Assembly (NCBI GenBank): GCA_009823395.1
Contig: CM020501.1
Coordinates: forward strand, 17,154,861-17,218,860
Reading direction: 5' to 3'
DNA length: 64,000 nucleotides
From: Thamnaconus septentrionalis
Lineage: Eukaryota > Chordata > Actinopteri > Tetraodontiformes > Monacanthidae
How positions within the stretch are numbered: position 1 is the stretch's first letter; every line of letters begins with the position of its first letter. Under the pieces are notes generated by a model. That model did not search any database. It was not told where the DNA came from and was given only the letters and a program-made list of their open reading frames with translations. The position numbers and the translations under genes were made by a program. Below, in pieces: positions 52,297-64,000 of the stretch.

Positions 52297-52493
52297 TGAT
52301 TAGGGGTAGGAGTGGAAAAGTCAAGCACTTCTTCCTACTCCTTTCGAGCATATTTAAGTTGCGGACATTTGTTTTTATTGTTGTTGTTTTCCTTGAGTAA
52401 TAGGTTTACATATTTTTACTATTGAATCCTTTTATTTCTTTTCCTTTTTATGCTTGAATAAAGAATTAAATAAAAATAAAATAAATAAATATT
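52297..52493 (+). mobile_element. 3' tail of a non-LTR (LINE-like) retrotransposon
   Basis: The order ATTAGGGGTAGGAGTGG, CTTCTTCCTACTCCTTTCGAG and TGCTTGAATAAAGAATTAAA, followed by an A/T-rich TAAA repeat, matches the 3' end typical of fish LINE-like elements as I remember them. Only a 5'-truncated tail remains, as is usual after incomplete reverse transcription. No reverse transcriptase is present. Confidence 0.5.
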
Positions 52494-53714
52494 AATGTGA
52501 AAAGCAGCATGTGGCTTCAACTACAAAACTGGGTGAGGAATCTGGGGGGTGGGATCAGGAGTTTTGTAGAGGTATTTCTTTGGATGCTGTAGGTATGTAT
52601 TCTGTTTTCTCCCTGGTGGCTGGCAGCAGTTGCCTGCCACACATCCCTTGGCCTTGTGCCTAAATTAATCATTTTTTTGTTGTTTTTTTTATAACTATAT
52701 GCACTCTATGAACAGAATACCTACATTCTAAATGTTTTAATGACCTTCACATTATGCAATATGGTTTTTTGGAAAGTTTTAAATCGTCACTACGAAAGAA
52801 TGTATTAATACTCACTCCTGAAGCACTGTATTTTATTTCCCACCTTTTATTTTGTTAGGGTTGCAGCTTGGGTCAGTGTGTAATGTCAGCCCGGCTTTGC
52901 CAGCAATGGATGTGCTCAATTTGAGCCTAAATTGAAAAGGCTGCACTGAATTATTGCCTCTTCTCAGATTCAATACGCGAATGTGGGCTCCTGGCATAAT
53001 AGACTTCATTTTGGCACAGTGTGTATGCGTGCGCCCACTTCCATGCACATCATACACATGCATGCATGACCATGTGTATAAATATATGTGGCATGCAAAT
53101 ATATGTATCGTATCATCAAATGGAATTTTCCACTTATTCATTTCTTGCTTATAAATCATGGCCTAGCCGATGTTGACCCCATGTTGTTGGGGTAAATATC
53201 TAAATCACATTCCAGCTAAACGTGCCTCAGCCAAATATTCTCATTTCACTTCCCCCAGTGATCCAGACGTTGCACTGTGGCACCGTAATAGAAAAGTCAA
53301 GTGAGCGATTCAGGCTAAATAGCAACTTAGTCTTCATGCAAATGTTGCACCTTTCGATTGTTTGTTTGTGACACGTCAGCTTATAGCTGGCAGGCTAAAT
53401 TCTAAATCCAGAAATATTAGTTAATATGCAAGTCCACAAAAGTGAATGTGCTAACTACTGTGGTGTTGTCTCTGTAGCTCTTGTCCAAAACTGCACAAAC
53501 CCCAAACTTGTACTGTATTTTTCAGTCTATGACTTACTGAGAAATGGAATAAACAAATCTGTGGCCAAAGCCCCATTCTTCCCTTTTATATATGTTTAGT
53601 TTTTCATCCTGGACATCAGTGGACTACTCTGACTTCATCCATTATTCAAAAAATTGTTTTAAATCTCCAGAAGGCAGTTTATCTCAGTGGGACAAATATC
53701 AAACCAGCTGGCAG

Positions 53715-53750
53715 ATATGAAAGCCCTCTGTGACATTGCAAAGAGTCTGT
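53715..53750 (+). mobile_element. Palindrome-centred family, very degenerate copy D
   Basis: AAAGCCCTCTGTGACATTGCAAAGAG is a decayed version of the core of copies A-C. Only the core can be seen, so chance similarity is not excluded. Confidence 0.25.
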
Positions 53751-54222
53751 TTCCGGAACTTCTCGGCCCAATACACTTTAATATAATGAGCAAAATAAGT
53801 AAAGGATGTTCTGTTCTCAATCCTGGGTGGTTGACTAACAGGTTATAGGCTTATTGGCTTCTGAGCCCCATACTGGAACACAATGTTTCCACATTCATGT
53901 TCTGCTTTCATAGCCTTAAAGGAAAAGCACAGCTCGGCTTCCCGTAGAATTCCATGTTAACACCCACACACCTTAATTTAGAGAAAGAAAAAAAAAAAAG
54001 CAGAGAGGTGCACACGTGACAACATCTTTGATGAGGAGAAGGAAGAGACAGACTGTCACAGAGCACATTCTATTTATTTGTTTACTTTTCCCTCTGCCCA
54101 GGCTAGGTCTGATCTTACATCCGACCTACCTGAGTGCTGGTAATGTGAAAGTCTTCTGTCAACACAAAGGAAGACCACTGACGGGACCAATTGTGCATTT
54201 AAAGAGTTTTGGCAAGGAGGCG

Positions 54223-54247
54223 GCAGCAGCAGCAGCAGCAGCAGCAG
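54223..54247 (+). repeat. (GCA)8 triplet repeat
   Basis: Eight GCA units. They lie in a frame reading poly-Ala but without other signs of coding. Confidence 0.92.
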
Positions 54248-56338
54248 AACAGGCACCGTGTGCCCTGAATGCAGAAGCGCCTTTCAAGGGAGCCGCCTCA
54301 AGGTTGGTGCTCACTGTGGGGAATAAGCTGGGGATGGCACCTAACTAGCAGCATCAACAGTCAGCGGCAGCCTCTGCAGGGACAAAAGACAGTACATGTA
54401 TAATGAAGTTGAGGAATTTTTAATAGTCACCTCTGGACAAAAAAAACAATCACGAGACTGTGGGACTTGGCTGGCTGCTTCATCTTTTAGGGAGGAGCTT
54501 CCCTGTCATCCTTCCACATAATTGGTTCTCTACAGATGAAAAACGTCCCGCTACACATGGAAGGGAATTAGACGCAGCATCGGAGGGAGGCTTTGTGATT
54601 TCATATTGTGCAACCTCTGCGTACCCATCAGCTCTGCTGGGTCTCGGAGAAACATTTGGACTTTATTCTAATTTCGCACGGGGGTTCATTAAATCTACAT
54701 TGTTCACAGCAGCAAACAGAAAGCCTTGGAACCAGCCGGGCGGATTAAACGCATCTGTTGTCGTGTCCCCATGTTTTTCCAGCGACGTTGCCGCCCGGAT
54801 GAAGGATGAAACATGCTGACGCTCCCTGGCGGAGCTCTGCAGCCCTGGCTCCCGTCCTGTCGCTCCCCTTGGCCTCCTCCACATGCTGCTCCACTGCTCG
54901 TTCCTCTTGGCATTCATCCATTCGGTTAAATATCTCTCCCCCGCCCCTTTATTTCACTCCTCCTCCTCCCACAGTTTTTTGGGTGGTGTTGGAGCAGCCA
55001 ACCCAGGACAGACTCACAATCTGCTGAGGAGATTTCAGAAATGCTGCGCAATGCAGGAACTACAGTATGTACAGTAGGTTCAGCTTTTCATTTCAATATG
55101 ACTAGAACTGGATACTGGACTGGCAATATGGCAAGGCAGCAATTTTTTCCATGGCAAAAAAAAAAAATCAGTGGTTCATAAAAAATCTTTATATCGTAGA
55201 TTTTTAAGTCATGGATGTTTAATCTTTCTAAAACATTTATAAAGGAAAGAAAACCCCCAAAAAGACTTTAGTTCCCAGCGTGACGTCACGTCTCTTGGCT
55301 CATTCTGATTGGCTGATGCGTCCTGATGCATCACGTGAGTTACGGAGGCATGATGGGAAATGACACTTTTGCTACATCCTCTATGGGCCGCATAATGCAA
55401 AGCCAATTTCAGCACGGTGGACTTTTTTTTTTGGCAAATGCGCCAGGTGAGCAACTCCAATGAAATGAATGGGCCACCATATTGGACCCTGTAGGCATGG
55501 GAGACTGGGGGGCCGGAGGCCCGGGGGAGACACTGGGGCTGCCAAGTGCTGCGTAATGCAGGAACTCTGTTGGTGCAACTGGCCCATGACGGCTGAAGCA
55601 CCAAGCGGAAGTCGGTTTACTCTGCACGACGGCAGACACAGCCGCGTGCGGACCTGCACCGCGAGCAACCGCCGGGTCATTCAAATCAGTCGCAGCAGCG
55701 CCAGCCTGGCAGCCGGGGAGGTAGGGATAGCCGGGCACTCCCTCCCTCTCCGGCTGCTGCGTAACCTGCAGGGTGTCCTCCCATCCTGACAGCCGATCGA
55801 TACGACATCCAGTCTGCCGGCACTCGGCCCGCTGGAAGGAGAGCAGCACAGAGGGGCGAAGCGCAAAGCAGAGAGTGCCAAGATGAAGGAAGAACAAGAA
55901 AACCAGCAGAGTCGTGTTCAGCTGGCAGGCACACACTTGATTCAGCTCTCGCTCTGTTTGTTTCTTCTCTTTTTTTGATGGAACGCCACCCACCCTCGAT
56001 TCGAGAACCGCTTCGATTGCATTTCTTTTATGCGGTGATTGCTGTCGCGGGCAGGGAGTCCCATTTAAGGGGTAACGACATCAAGAAAAGAAAAGATGGA
56101 TAGTAGAGAAGCAAATATTTGAGGGAGAAAGTCTTGCACGCTGTTCGGGGAAATGAGGACAAGTACATTTTATATTGCACACAGGGCCGAGTCTGATAAT
56201 ATTCAACGCACGTTCCCTTCCATTAAGCCGAATTTAATAGTCTGAGATCATAAATCTGACCACAGTCGTTTGTGCTGATCCAGGAGAGTTTTTTGTTATT
56301 TATTTTTTTATTTATTAAGAGAAACTGGAGGCTGTTGA

Positions 56339-56339
<1 letters not shown>

Positions 56340-56369
<30 letters not shown>

Positions 56370-56372
56370 CTG
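56340..56372 (+). repeat. (TGC)n triplet repeat, interrupted
   Basis: TGC units with two TGT interruptions. Confidence 0.88.
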
Positions 56373-56634
56373 AAAGAGCAGGAGAAATGCCTTGTGCCTT
56401 TTGGCGGCTGATCCTTACCACTGAGAATATGTATTTTGTGAGTGAAAACACAGAACAAGACAAACTGTCCTGATCTGCAGTGGAAGCTCCTTCGGCACAA
56501 TGGAAAGCTGAAAAATCCTCACATTTCTTTTCAGTTTCAACTGAGAGGAACCCAGTTGGAACTCTGGGCAGGTGGTTCCAGAGGATGCAAGCAGGTTGCA
56601 TCTGGGAGGGCATAAAACACAACACAAATATGCA

Positions 56635-56675
56635 AATTGATTCCCTGTGGCGACCCCTGGAGGGGACAGCTGACA
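56635..56675 (+). mobile_element. Short dispersed-repeat fragment
   Basis: GATTCCCTGTGGCGACCCCT then GGAGGGGACAGCTGA resembles the 'GATCCGCTGTGGCGACCCCT..AGGGAGCAGC' tail found dispersed in many fish genomes. Only this tail is seen. Confidence 0.4.
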
Positions 56676-59458
56676 TATTTAGCAGTCACCTTTAGCTTTC
56701 CCAACATTCAAATCTTTTTGGCATTGAACGGACCTTTTCTAAATCCTTAAATAGATCTCACGCATCCATCTGATAAAGCGTAAAACAGCTAAATTTGGAA
56801 GGTGACTGAGTAAACTCTTCACTCTTTCACATTGAAGTGGACCAATCAGATTTCAGTCGGGGACATTAGCCGCCCTATGTTTGGCCTTTATGAGCTCAAA
56901 CAAACTCTTGTCAAAGCTGATTGGAGCCAGAGTCATAGAGAGACAGAAGTCCATCATGTTCTCTCCACTTCTTTTACAGTGAAGATACTTTCATGTTCTG
57001 ATGAAACTGCCGCTACACACACATCACAATCATGCTAATCTCTTTTTCAGGAGCCATTGCTTAAAATGATTGTAGCATTTTCTGTTTGTCTCTTTCTTCT
57101 TTTTTCAGAAAGTGCCCGCTTCTCGCTTACCTCACCACCTAAACTCTGTCACGTCCACCCACCCACCTCTTTATTCCTCATGGGAGCTGGACTGTTAGAG
57201 AATCCGATCAAGTGTCAGGATTGATTAAAAAACACTGTTTGAGGGAGGTTGGCCAGATGGATGACCCAGATTTTACCTTCAAAATCAGAGCGATCCGGCC
57301 GCTCATGCAAGGTTAACCAGGACCTGCGGTTTCATGAGCGATCGTAGATACAGGTCACATGTTAATAATGTAATCTGTGTTCCATGGTGCCACTTGAGTG
57401 AGGTCAGTGCTTCTGACACGGCGAAGGCATATAGCGAAAAAATAGCATGTAGCTCTCCTTCCTGCTCATTAAACCTTTATACATTTCCGCCTTTTGCGTC
57501 CGCGATGTAGTGAGTGCAGCCCCGGAACACAATGTAGCCGGCTGCTCGCGTGGCTCTGAGGAGGGACAATACAGATGGAGACAACATCCAGTCTTGAAGG
57601 TCACTGTTAAAAGCCATCTGCTCCAGCTATGATGGGGCCACACACCTGAATCACGCCATCACCTTTTGTGTGAGCTGTTGCCGGGAACAATCGAGACCCG
57701 TGGGTGTATCTGATGAAACAACAGCCAATCCCCCAGCGTTGCTATCAGGGAAATGTTCTCTCTTGTCTAAATCCTCCTGCTTTAATCCTCCGAGCAGCGC
57801 TGTCCTACAGGCTAGGGTGGGCTCTGGGGAGCATTGCACAGCTTCAAAAGGAAGCTCAGTGAGAACCAGGGGGCTGCTTGTTGTTTTTGGAGAGCAAAGA
57901 GCTTTCAAACGTTGAGTTGGATTCCTGTGACTATCCATTAAATTGCTTTCCTAGAGGCAGGTGGTTTTAGGGAGTAATGGGTTAATCGGCGACTGTTTTA
58001 AGGCTTTTATTCAGAAAAGTAAAAAACAGGTGAAGCCAGATTAGCAACCTTTTTTTCCGATTTGAAAACACAGCAGGTCACGTTTGACAGTCGTCTACAC
58101 TTGGTTATGTGGCAGAAATTAGTTAATGAAAGCACTTTTTTTGTCTGGTGTTTTCGTATACCAACTCAACAATGGGCTCGTCTGACATTCATTTTCTTGT
58201 GGTCTAGTTTTTTTTTCCTTAAACTGGCCTGCATGTTGCCATCAGCAACTTCACATTGAAAGAAACATCTCTAAAGGAATTCCCTCACAATGGTTTGAAT
58301 GTCTTGATTGAGGTGAACCAGCGGACACAATCTGATGTGTCTGATGAGCCTTTTGCTGGGTCAACCGGCGGAGTCTGTTTTCAGCAGTCAGATGATCAGA
58401 AGGAAGGGTTGCCTCCGCCTCTGTCTTTCATCAGCGTCTTTGTTTTCCTGTGTTCGCTTTTCACCTTCACAAACGTCCTTCTTATCTCATCCTGACTAAT
58501 CAGCAAACCCTTTAGTTGTTGCACTGAGGCCAAAGGCAGAGCTGAAAATAGATATTCCCACTTAGGCTGCAAAAACTCCTCCTGGTTAACGGTTTAATGT
58601 ATGTCTCCGAGGAGCAGAGGGAGAGAAAAATGGAGGCGTTTCAAAAGGCAGATAGGAATCAAAGCAGGACAAGAAAACTGGGGTTTAGTGGAGTGCTGAT
58701 TGACAGGGAACAGGGATGCTGGAGCTTCGATATAAGGCGGAGGTGCAACTCATGAAACAATCAGACACGCCAGTCATGTCTGACTTCCTGAATCATTCAC
58801 GCTTTGCCCCTCTTGTCGTTTTACAGAATAGTATTAAATGTATCGCAGGAATGAATTCATGTTTTTATTTGTTTCTTTATGGTAGGGAAGGTGGAGCCAA
58901 ACTGTGCACAGTACATGTAAACAGGCGGCAGTGTTGGTGCGGGTGCAAAGGTCTTCGTCCATATCAAAGAGAGCCCTCGAAAGAAAATGTGTTTGTTGAG
59001 GCTGGTGGATGTTAAGTACACTGAAAGGGAAGAGAAAGGTGTGTATCCAGAGGAGGGCTCGGGGAGAGGAGCAGGCCGCTGATGGAAAAGGGTCAAGACA
59101 TGCGAGTCTTTAGAAAAATGGAGGCAGCGGGAGAGAAAAGTGAGGGGGCAGGCATCGAGACAGATGCCCGAATAACAGCAGAGAAGAGAGTGAGGAGGAG
59201 AGAGAGAGGGAGGCAGTCTGTTTCTGATTAGCGGGAAGAAAGTCTGCCCGCTGGTGACATATTAGCCTAATCAGGCGAAGCTGTTCAGGAGATGGGAAGG
59301 ATCATTCGACAGCGCCGTCGCCATTCCGCTAAATTGACGCCGGTCCCTCCTCATTTTCATCAAGCTCCCCGTCCGTGATGCATTCTGATGTGCACGCGAG
59401 GCGACAGGGCTGCCCGTTTTCCCCAAAAAGAAAGTGCCGCGTTGAGCCGGCGAATCAG

Positions 59459-59517
<59 letters not shown>
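59459..59517 (+). repeat. (TCTG)n tetranucleotide repeat
   Basis: About 14 perfect TCTG units, only 63 bases before a long GT tract. Confidence 0.96.
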
Positions 59518-59576
59518 GTGGACGAGCGCAATGCAAACGGGCCAGTCTCGTTTTGTTGGTGTTTGCTAAGATGATC

Positions 59577-59580
<4 letters not shown>

Positions 59581-59633
<53 letters not shown>
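59581..59633 (+). repeat. (GT)26 microsatellite
   Basis: GT tract followed by GCACGTGTGCGTGTGTG. Confidence 0.95.
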
Positions 59634-59634
<1 letters not shown>

Positions 59635-60348
59635 ACGTGTGCGTGTGTGGCCTTCCCAGAAGTGGACCGCCTGCAGCTTGTTGGCCACCTGGTCGTCTGT
59701 GATAGCAGCTAACCCAATAAAGGACAGAGGGAGACTGAGTGGCAGGGACTGTCAGGGGCGAGCAGACCTCGCTGTCTGAGAGGAAACCCTCCCGCCCCGC
59801 CGTGTGCGTGTCCTACCGCTCTGATCTTTTCCAATGAATGGACGTCTTCACGAGAGAAGGAGACAAACTGCTTCTTTTTTTTCACTCTGTCCTCTGCCGT
59901 GACAATATGTGCACATGTACTGTATTGTACGTATCGGAGGGAGCTGGAAGGTTTTGCACTCACCAGGGACCCCAAACACATCAGACTGTTTGGAGTGTGT
60001 TAGCTAAAACGGTGCAGGAGCAGCATCACTTTTCACATCCCCTCTTATATTGTTCTGTTATTGTGACTGTTGCCGGCTCAAAACAGCTAAGGGCAGGTGT
60101 TTGAAAGGAGGAATTTAGAGGGAAGGAAGTAAAGAATGGACCCAACTTGCGCCAGCCAACAGTTAGTGTCACAAGTAGTTTTCAAACGTCAGCGTTGTTG
60201 GTTTTTTTTTTGATGACCTTATTGAATTCAGCATTTTTCATTTGGTTCTATTGCATTTGACAATGTGGATTTTTGTCCTCAGCTGAGGGTAAATATAGAC
60301 TAATAAATCTAAAATAAGGCTCAAGTCTAGGAATAGCTTGAAGTGACG

Positions 60349-60373
60349 CACACACACACACACACACACACAC
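60349..60373 (+). repeat. (CA)12 microsatellite
   Basis: A short pure CA tract. Confidence 0.93.
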
Positions 60374-63044
60374 GGTGGACCTTGAATTTGCTCAGGTTTA
60401 GAGGCGGTGCATGTGGTGGGGACAGGCAGAGAGAGGCTGAGCAGTAATAGATTTGTCTCCATGTGGAGGGCAGCTGGAAGATAAGGAGTAAAAGCCTCCT
60501 CCTGCTTTTGCAGCGCGTCCCCTGTCTCTCTCCGCCCCTTTATGGGCAAACCCATGTAGCCACGCGCACGTGACCGCACCACTGTAAGAGAAAGAAACGC
60601 GTCCGCCACAACATAAAAACCGCTGACGGATGAAGTGAATCACCTTGATTGCGTCGTTACGGTGCAGTGTTCTGTCGGGACACATCAGGATTGTGCAGTT
60701 GATGAGGGTGCTACTTTGACAAACGTCCCACCGCAGCTCCAAGACCAACGCAGACTCTCTCCTGGCAATGGGAAATGTGTCTACACAGTCCTCGCACTCG
60801 GCACGTCTCCTTTAATCAAGCCTCTGCGGATGCAGTGACCTGCGGCACTCCCGCCTCACAAACCGCAGGACGCCAGTGTCCCATGATAATTAAATGCTGC
60901 AGCTTCAGTCGCCATCCTTCCCCGTTCTGACGCTCGCTTTGAACCTCAGCCAGTCGCCTTCACCACGTCTGCGTGCCTGACACAAAGAGTTGTCACCACT
61001 GGATTGGCTGAATAGCCACTGAACATTTTAACAAAAATTAAAATCCAAAAATGACATAAGCACAGGTGGAGACGTTTAATTCTCACCATACTTGATGAAT
61101 GAGTCTTGCTTAATTAGTCAAGGTTAGAGCAGCAGGAGCAGTCTGATTGGTAACCATACTTGTTTTATTTATGCCAGTGTGGAATATCAAATTTTAATTG
61201 ATTGTCATGGGAAGGATACTAAAAATGTTTTCAAACAAGTACAAAGAAATAAAGTCATTGGCATGTTTCCCTGCTCCATTCGTTGATACGATGCTCTATT
61301 TTGGTTCCTTGAGCCCAGAGAGGACACGTTATTGATAATTTAATACCGGCAGTATTGTGCATTTATTTATTTATTATCCTTAGTCTTTGCTGAAGAAATG
61401 GCGGCGCACTGCATTTGAATATGTAAAATGATCATAGTTCCCTCTGGGGCTTGACTCCTCGCAGTTGCTTCATGGCGCTGTGACTATAAATAGAGCGAGA
61501 GAAGGAGGACCTTTGGCCTCGGTGCTGGAGCAGATCATTTTGAGATTCTCAGGAAATAATGTGGATCCGTGTTTTCACATGCTGAAAATATCAATACACG
61601 GTGAGTTCACAGCAAGGTGTGGGCTGGAGAGCTCGGAGGTGAGAGGGGCCTGTATCGGAGCCAGGAAAGATTTTTCTTTTTTTTCTTTTTAATTAATAAT
61701 GGGGAAATGTAAAGGTTAAACATATTTTTAGTCAGGACCACTGCTAGTCAGTGAGTGGGTATCAAATTGCATTTTAAGTGCCAAGTACTTCATATAACCA
61801 GTAAGTGTGTGAATTGCACTGAAAAGCTTTAAAATACTATGAAACATTTGTAGAAAAAAACTTCACAAACTCAGCACCTATTGGTAATAGAAGTAATAGA
61901 AGTGGTTAGCATCTGCTATCTATTGTTGCCATCTTCTATCTATTTTGCAAGCTGACATGTTCCTAACTACATGTTTAAAAAAAACATGAATGATGCAGTC
62001 CTTTTGGTTAAGGTTGCTGTCGTGCAGGTCAATACTCAAGTATCGAAACTAACCATACCAAATGTGTCAGGTATTGGACTGCTTCTCATAATCAAGTATC
62101 ATTACTGCTGAACTCAATACGGCAGTAATGAATAGCCTTCATTTAAATTGTACACCACAAAAAGGATTTCAGTTAGGGGAGGCTTTGAGCAAGAGCATTC
62201 CGATTCTGCTGTACCTCACAAAATACTCTGCATCGAGGGGGGACAAGAAAACCAGGTTCACTTGTTTCAACCAAAAATGCTACATTAACTATTTTGTTAA
62301 AATACCACATGCAACAATTCACAGAAGAAAGATTCAAATGCTGATTTTTGAGATGTTTCTTTTTATTTATAAAGAACACGTTTATGCAGAATATTTTCTT
62401 TTCTGTTAAACATACATTTTTAGTTGTGTGGGGGTGGGGAGGGGCGGAGGAGTATCATTGTTAGTGTTGGCAATAGCAGCTTTGGCTTACTTGACTACGG
62501 CTCAGAATGGAAATCAGTGGTCACACATAGCATCCTCTGCATGCTGCTATTACCATGTGTTTGCAAGTCCGCCTTTCTAAAAAGTTTTAATTTTGTTGTT
62601 TTTTTTAAGTCAATTGTAATTGCAAAACACCAGCGTGTGATTTGAGAAAACACTGGCGTAGGCTGTACTCACTCTCATCTGCCTCAGTCACTGGTTGCTA
62701 TGCCAGAGTAACTTTGCACTGCGTAAATTCAAAGGATCTCTGTAAGGCTGCACGGAGGATTCCCTGCAGATTTCCATCCGCAGAGCGTCTTTACTGTGTT
62801 CATAAGTGCCGTACATCACCGCCGCAGCCATAATGAAGCCGTTAAGGTGCCTCCCGAGTGTAATTGTCATGAGACGTCTCTGCTGATAAACCTGCGCAGT
62901 CGTTAGCAGGCAGTGGTTATTTTCGCTGACGTCTAATATCAACCCTCTAATTTTGAAGTAGCAGCAGAGTAAATGATGAATGACTGTGAGAGTTTTCCGC
63001 GTGCATAACGCTCCGCGACGAGGTAAGACTGCGCCCTGCACTAT

Positions 63045-63245
63045 ATCCCCCTGCCATTACAACGGCTTTACATCTTTACGATATCCAGGTTAATGAGACC
63101 CGAGTAGCAGATCGATGTTTCCCTCCGTCTCATTAGTGGTTTCCACCGTCCTCTCCAGCTAATCGCATCAATCCAGTCCACACTCTTTGAAGCACAGTCT
63201 ATTGATTAGCCTTCACGGCGCATACAAACAGGTAGCGTCTCGCCC
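63045..63245. promoter_or_regulatory. Candidate conserved non-coding element
   Basis: A repeat-free stretch with GGTTAATGAG, TCATTAGTGG, GCTAATCGCATC and TTGATTAGCC cores (homeodomain/GATA-like). Texture only, no conservation data. Confidence 0.2.
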
Positions 63246-64000
63246 TGTCTTAAGTGCACGCGTGTGTCACCGCTGTGTTAGATAATGAATTGTCCTGCAA
63301 GATGTAAAAGTATCGCTCCATCAAGCTGGCAGTTAACCTCGATGTGGGTCTGCGCTATCTTTCATTTCATTGCATTAGTCAAGTGTTCAGGGAAGCTTAA
63401 ACTTTCCCCAAGAAAAAGATGGTGAATGGTGAATCATTCATTTGTGTTATGTGGGAAATAAAACAAAACAAAAAAATTAAAAAGAAAATTTCTTCCAAAG
63501 ATTTGTGCAAACCACCGGACACGGGGGTATCGGCCTGTGTTGTTCAGTTCTCCTGTAAAACCAAAAAACTAAAGTGAGTTCCTCCCCTTTCTGGACATTT
63601 TTATGGACTCCTTCCCTGATGGATACTGAAAATGAATCTTATGGAACCTTGCAAGTGTTCCACATGGTTGTGTAAGAGGGAAACCAAGTTCAATGATTCA
63701 CCCAATGAAATAAACAGAGTGATTAAAGACATCAGTTACACATATTACATGTTGCATATCTGGCCATTCTAATGAGACTTGCAGATGTGCAGTCAGGAAA
63801 AATAGTAATGAAGAACTACATGCATAGTTCCACCCTGTAGTAAGATGTAGATATAATTCCAACGGGGTCTGAAACAGCATGTTTTGCAGATTAGGTGATC
63901 TGTACTCTGCATTTCATGAAAGGCTGATGGATGAGATGAAAACATTGTTTTTCGGTTAGCAAACAAGACGCTGCATCAGTCCAAAGTTATTTTCGCTTTT

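Larger units (their letters stand above)
52494..64000. other. Distal intergenic region
   Basis: No gene supported. C+G-richer stretches at 54780-54960, 55480-55900 and 60470-60620 carry short frames but no motifs. 62020-62130 contains CAATACTCAAGTATCG-type strings that may be a faint transposon remnant. Remaining sequence is ordinary. Confidence 0.5.

Noticed and set aside
54016..54348. 110-codon frame with poly-Ala
   Set aside because: Ala run is the (GCA)8 repeat; no other coding evidence.
55409..55993. 194-codon minus-strand frame in C+G-rich DNA
   Set aside because: No recognisable domain, no conserved motif, and competing frames on both strands; likely chance in a stop-poor region.

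Overview
The window looks like nuclear DNA from a teleost fish. The evidence is one intronless vertebrate receptor gene, no prokaryote-like gene packing, very many GT/CA, GA and tetranucleotide microsatellites, and interspersed repeats I recognise from fish genomes: a Tc1-like relic with CACTTTATTAGG ends, a dispersed repeat carrying 'GTGGAGTTTG.ATGTTC...', TIR-bearing MITE-like elements and a LINE-like 3' tail. These assignments come from memory and were not searched.

The only protein-coding gene I can support is an alpha-2 adrenergic receptor, best matched to subtype C (adra2c), on the minus strand at 28182-29534. It encodes 450 residues in one exon. Its diagnostic residues for catecholamine binding, Gi/o coupling and the class-A GPCR fold are all present. 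The C+G-rich region continues into a 5' flank (about 29535-30210) with an E-box, a CCAAT box, a polypurine/G-run tract and several short upstream ORFs. The 3' side (about 26550-28181) could be a 1.6 kb 3' UTR ending at an AATAAA on the minus strand.

Region by region: 1-26.5 kb is non-coding and holds a 132-bp GT tract (1602-1733), two copies of one MITE-like family (619-812 and 15856-16184), two copies of a common fish repeat (6125-6362 and 19376-19690) and three of four members of a family built around a near-palindrome CCTTTGTGATGTCACAAAGG. The receptor lies at 26.5-30.2 kb. From 30.2 to 42 kb the DNA is non-coding, with C+G-rich patches and short stretches that look like possible conserved non-coding elements. 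From 42 to 52.5 kb the sequence is rich in repeats: TTC, CA, GA and composite GT-GA arrays, the Tc1-like relic (46931-47480) and the LINE-like tail (about 52297-52493). From 52.5 to 64 kb it is non-coding with GCA/TGC triplet arrays and adjacent (TCTG)n and (GT)n arrays.

The picture is a single neural or neuroendocrine signalling gene in a gene desert of at least 26 kb on one side and 34 kb on the other. I found no operon, CRISPR array, rRNA or tRNA, and no evidence for a novel multi-gene system. The most informative observations are the subtype-defining and atypical residues of the receptor, its leader uORFs, and the shared repeat families.
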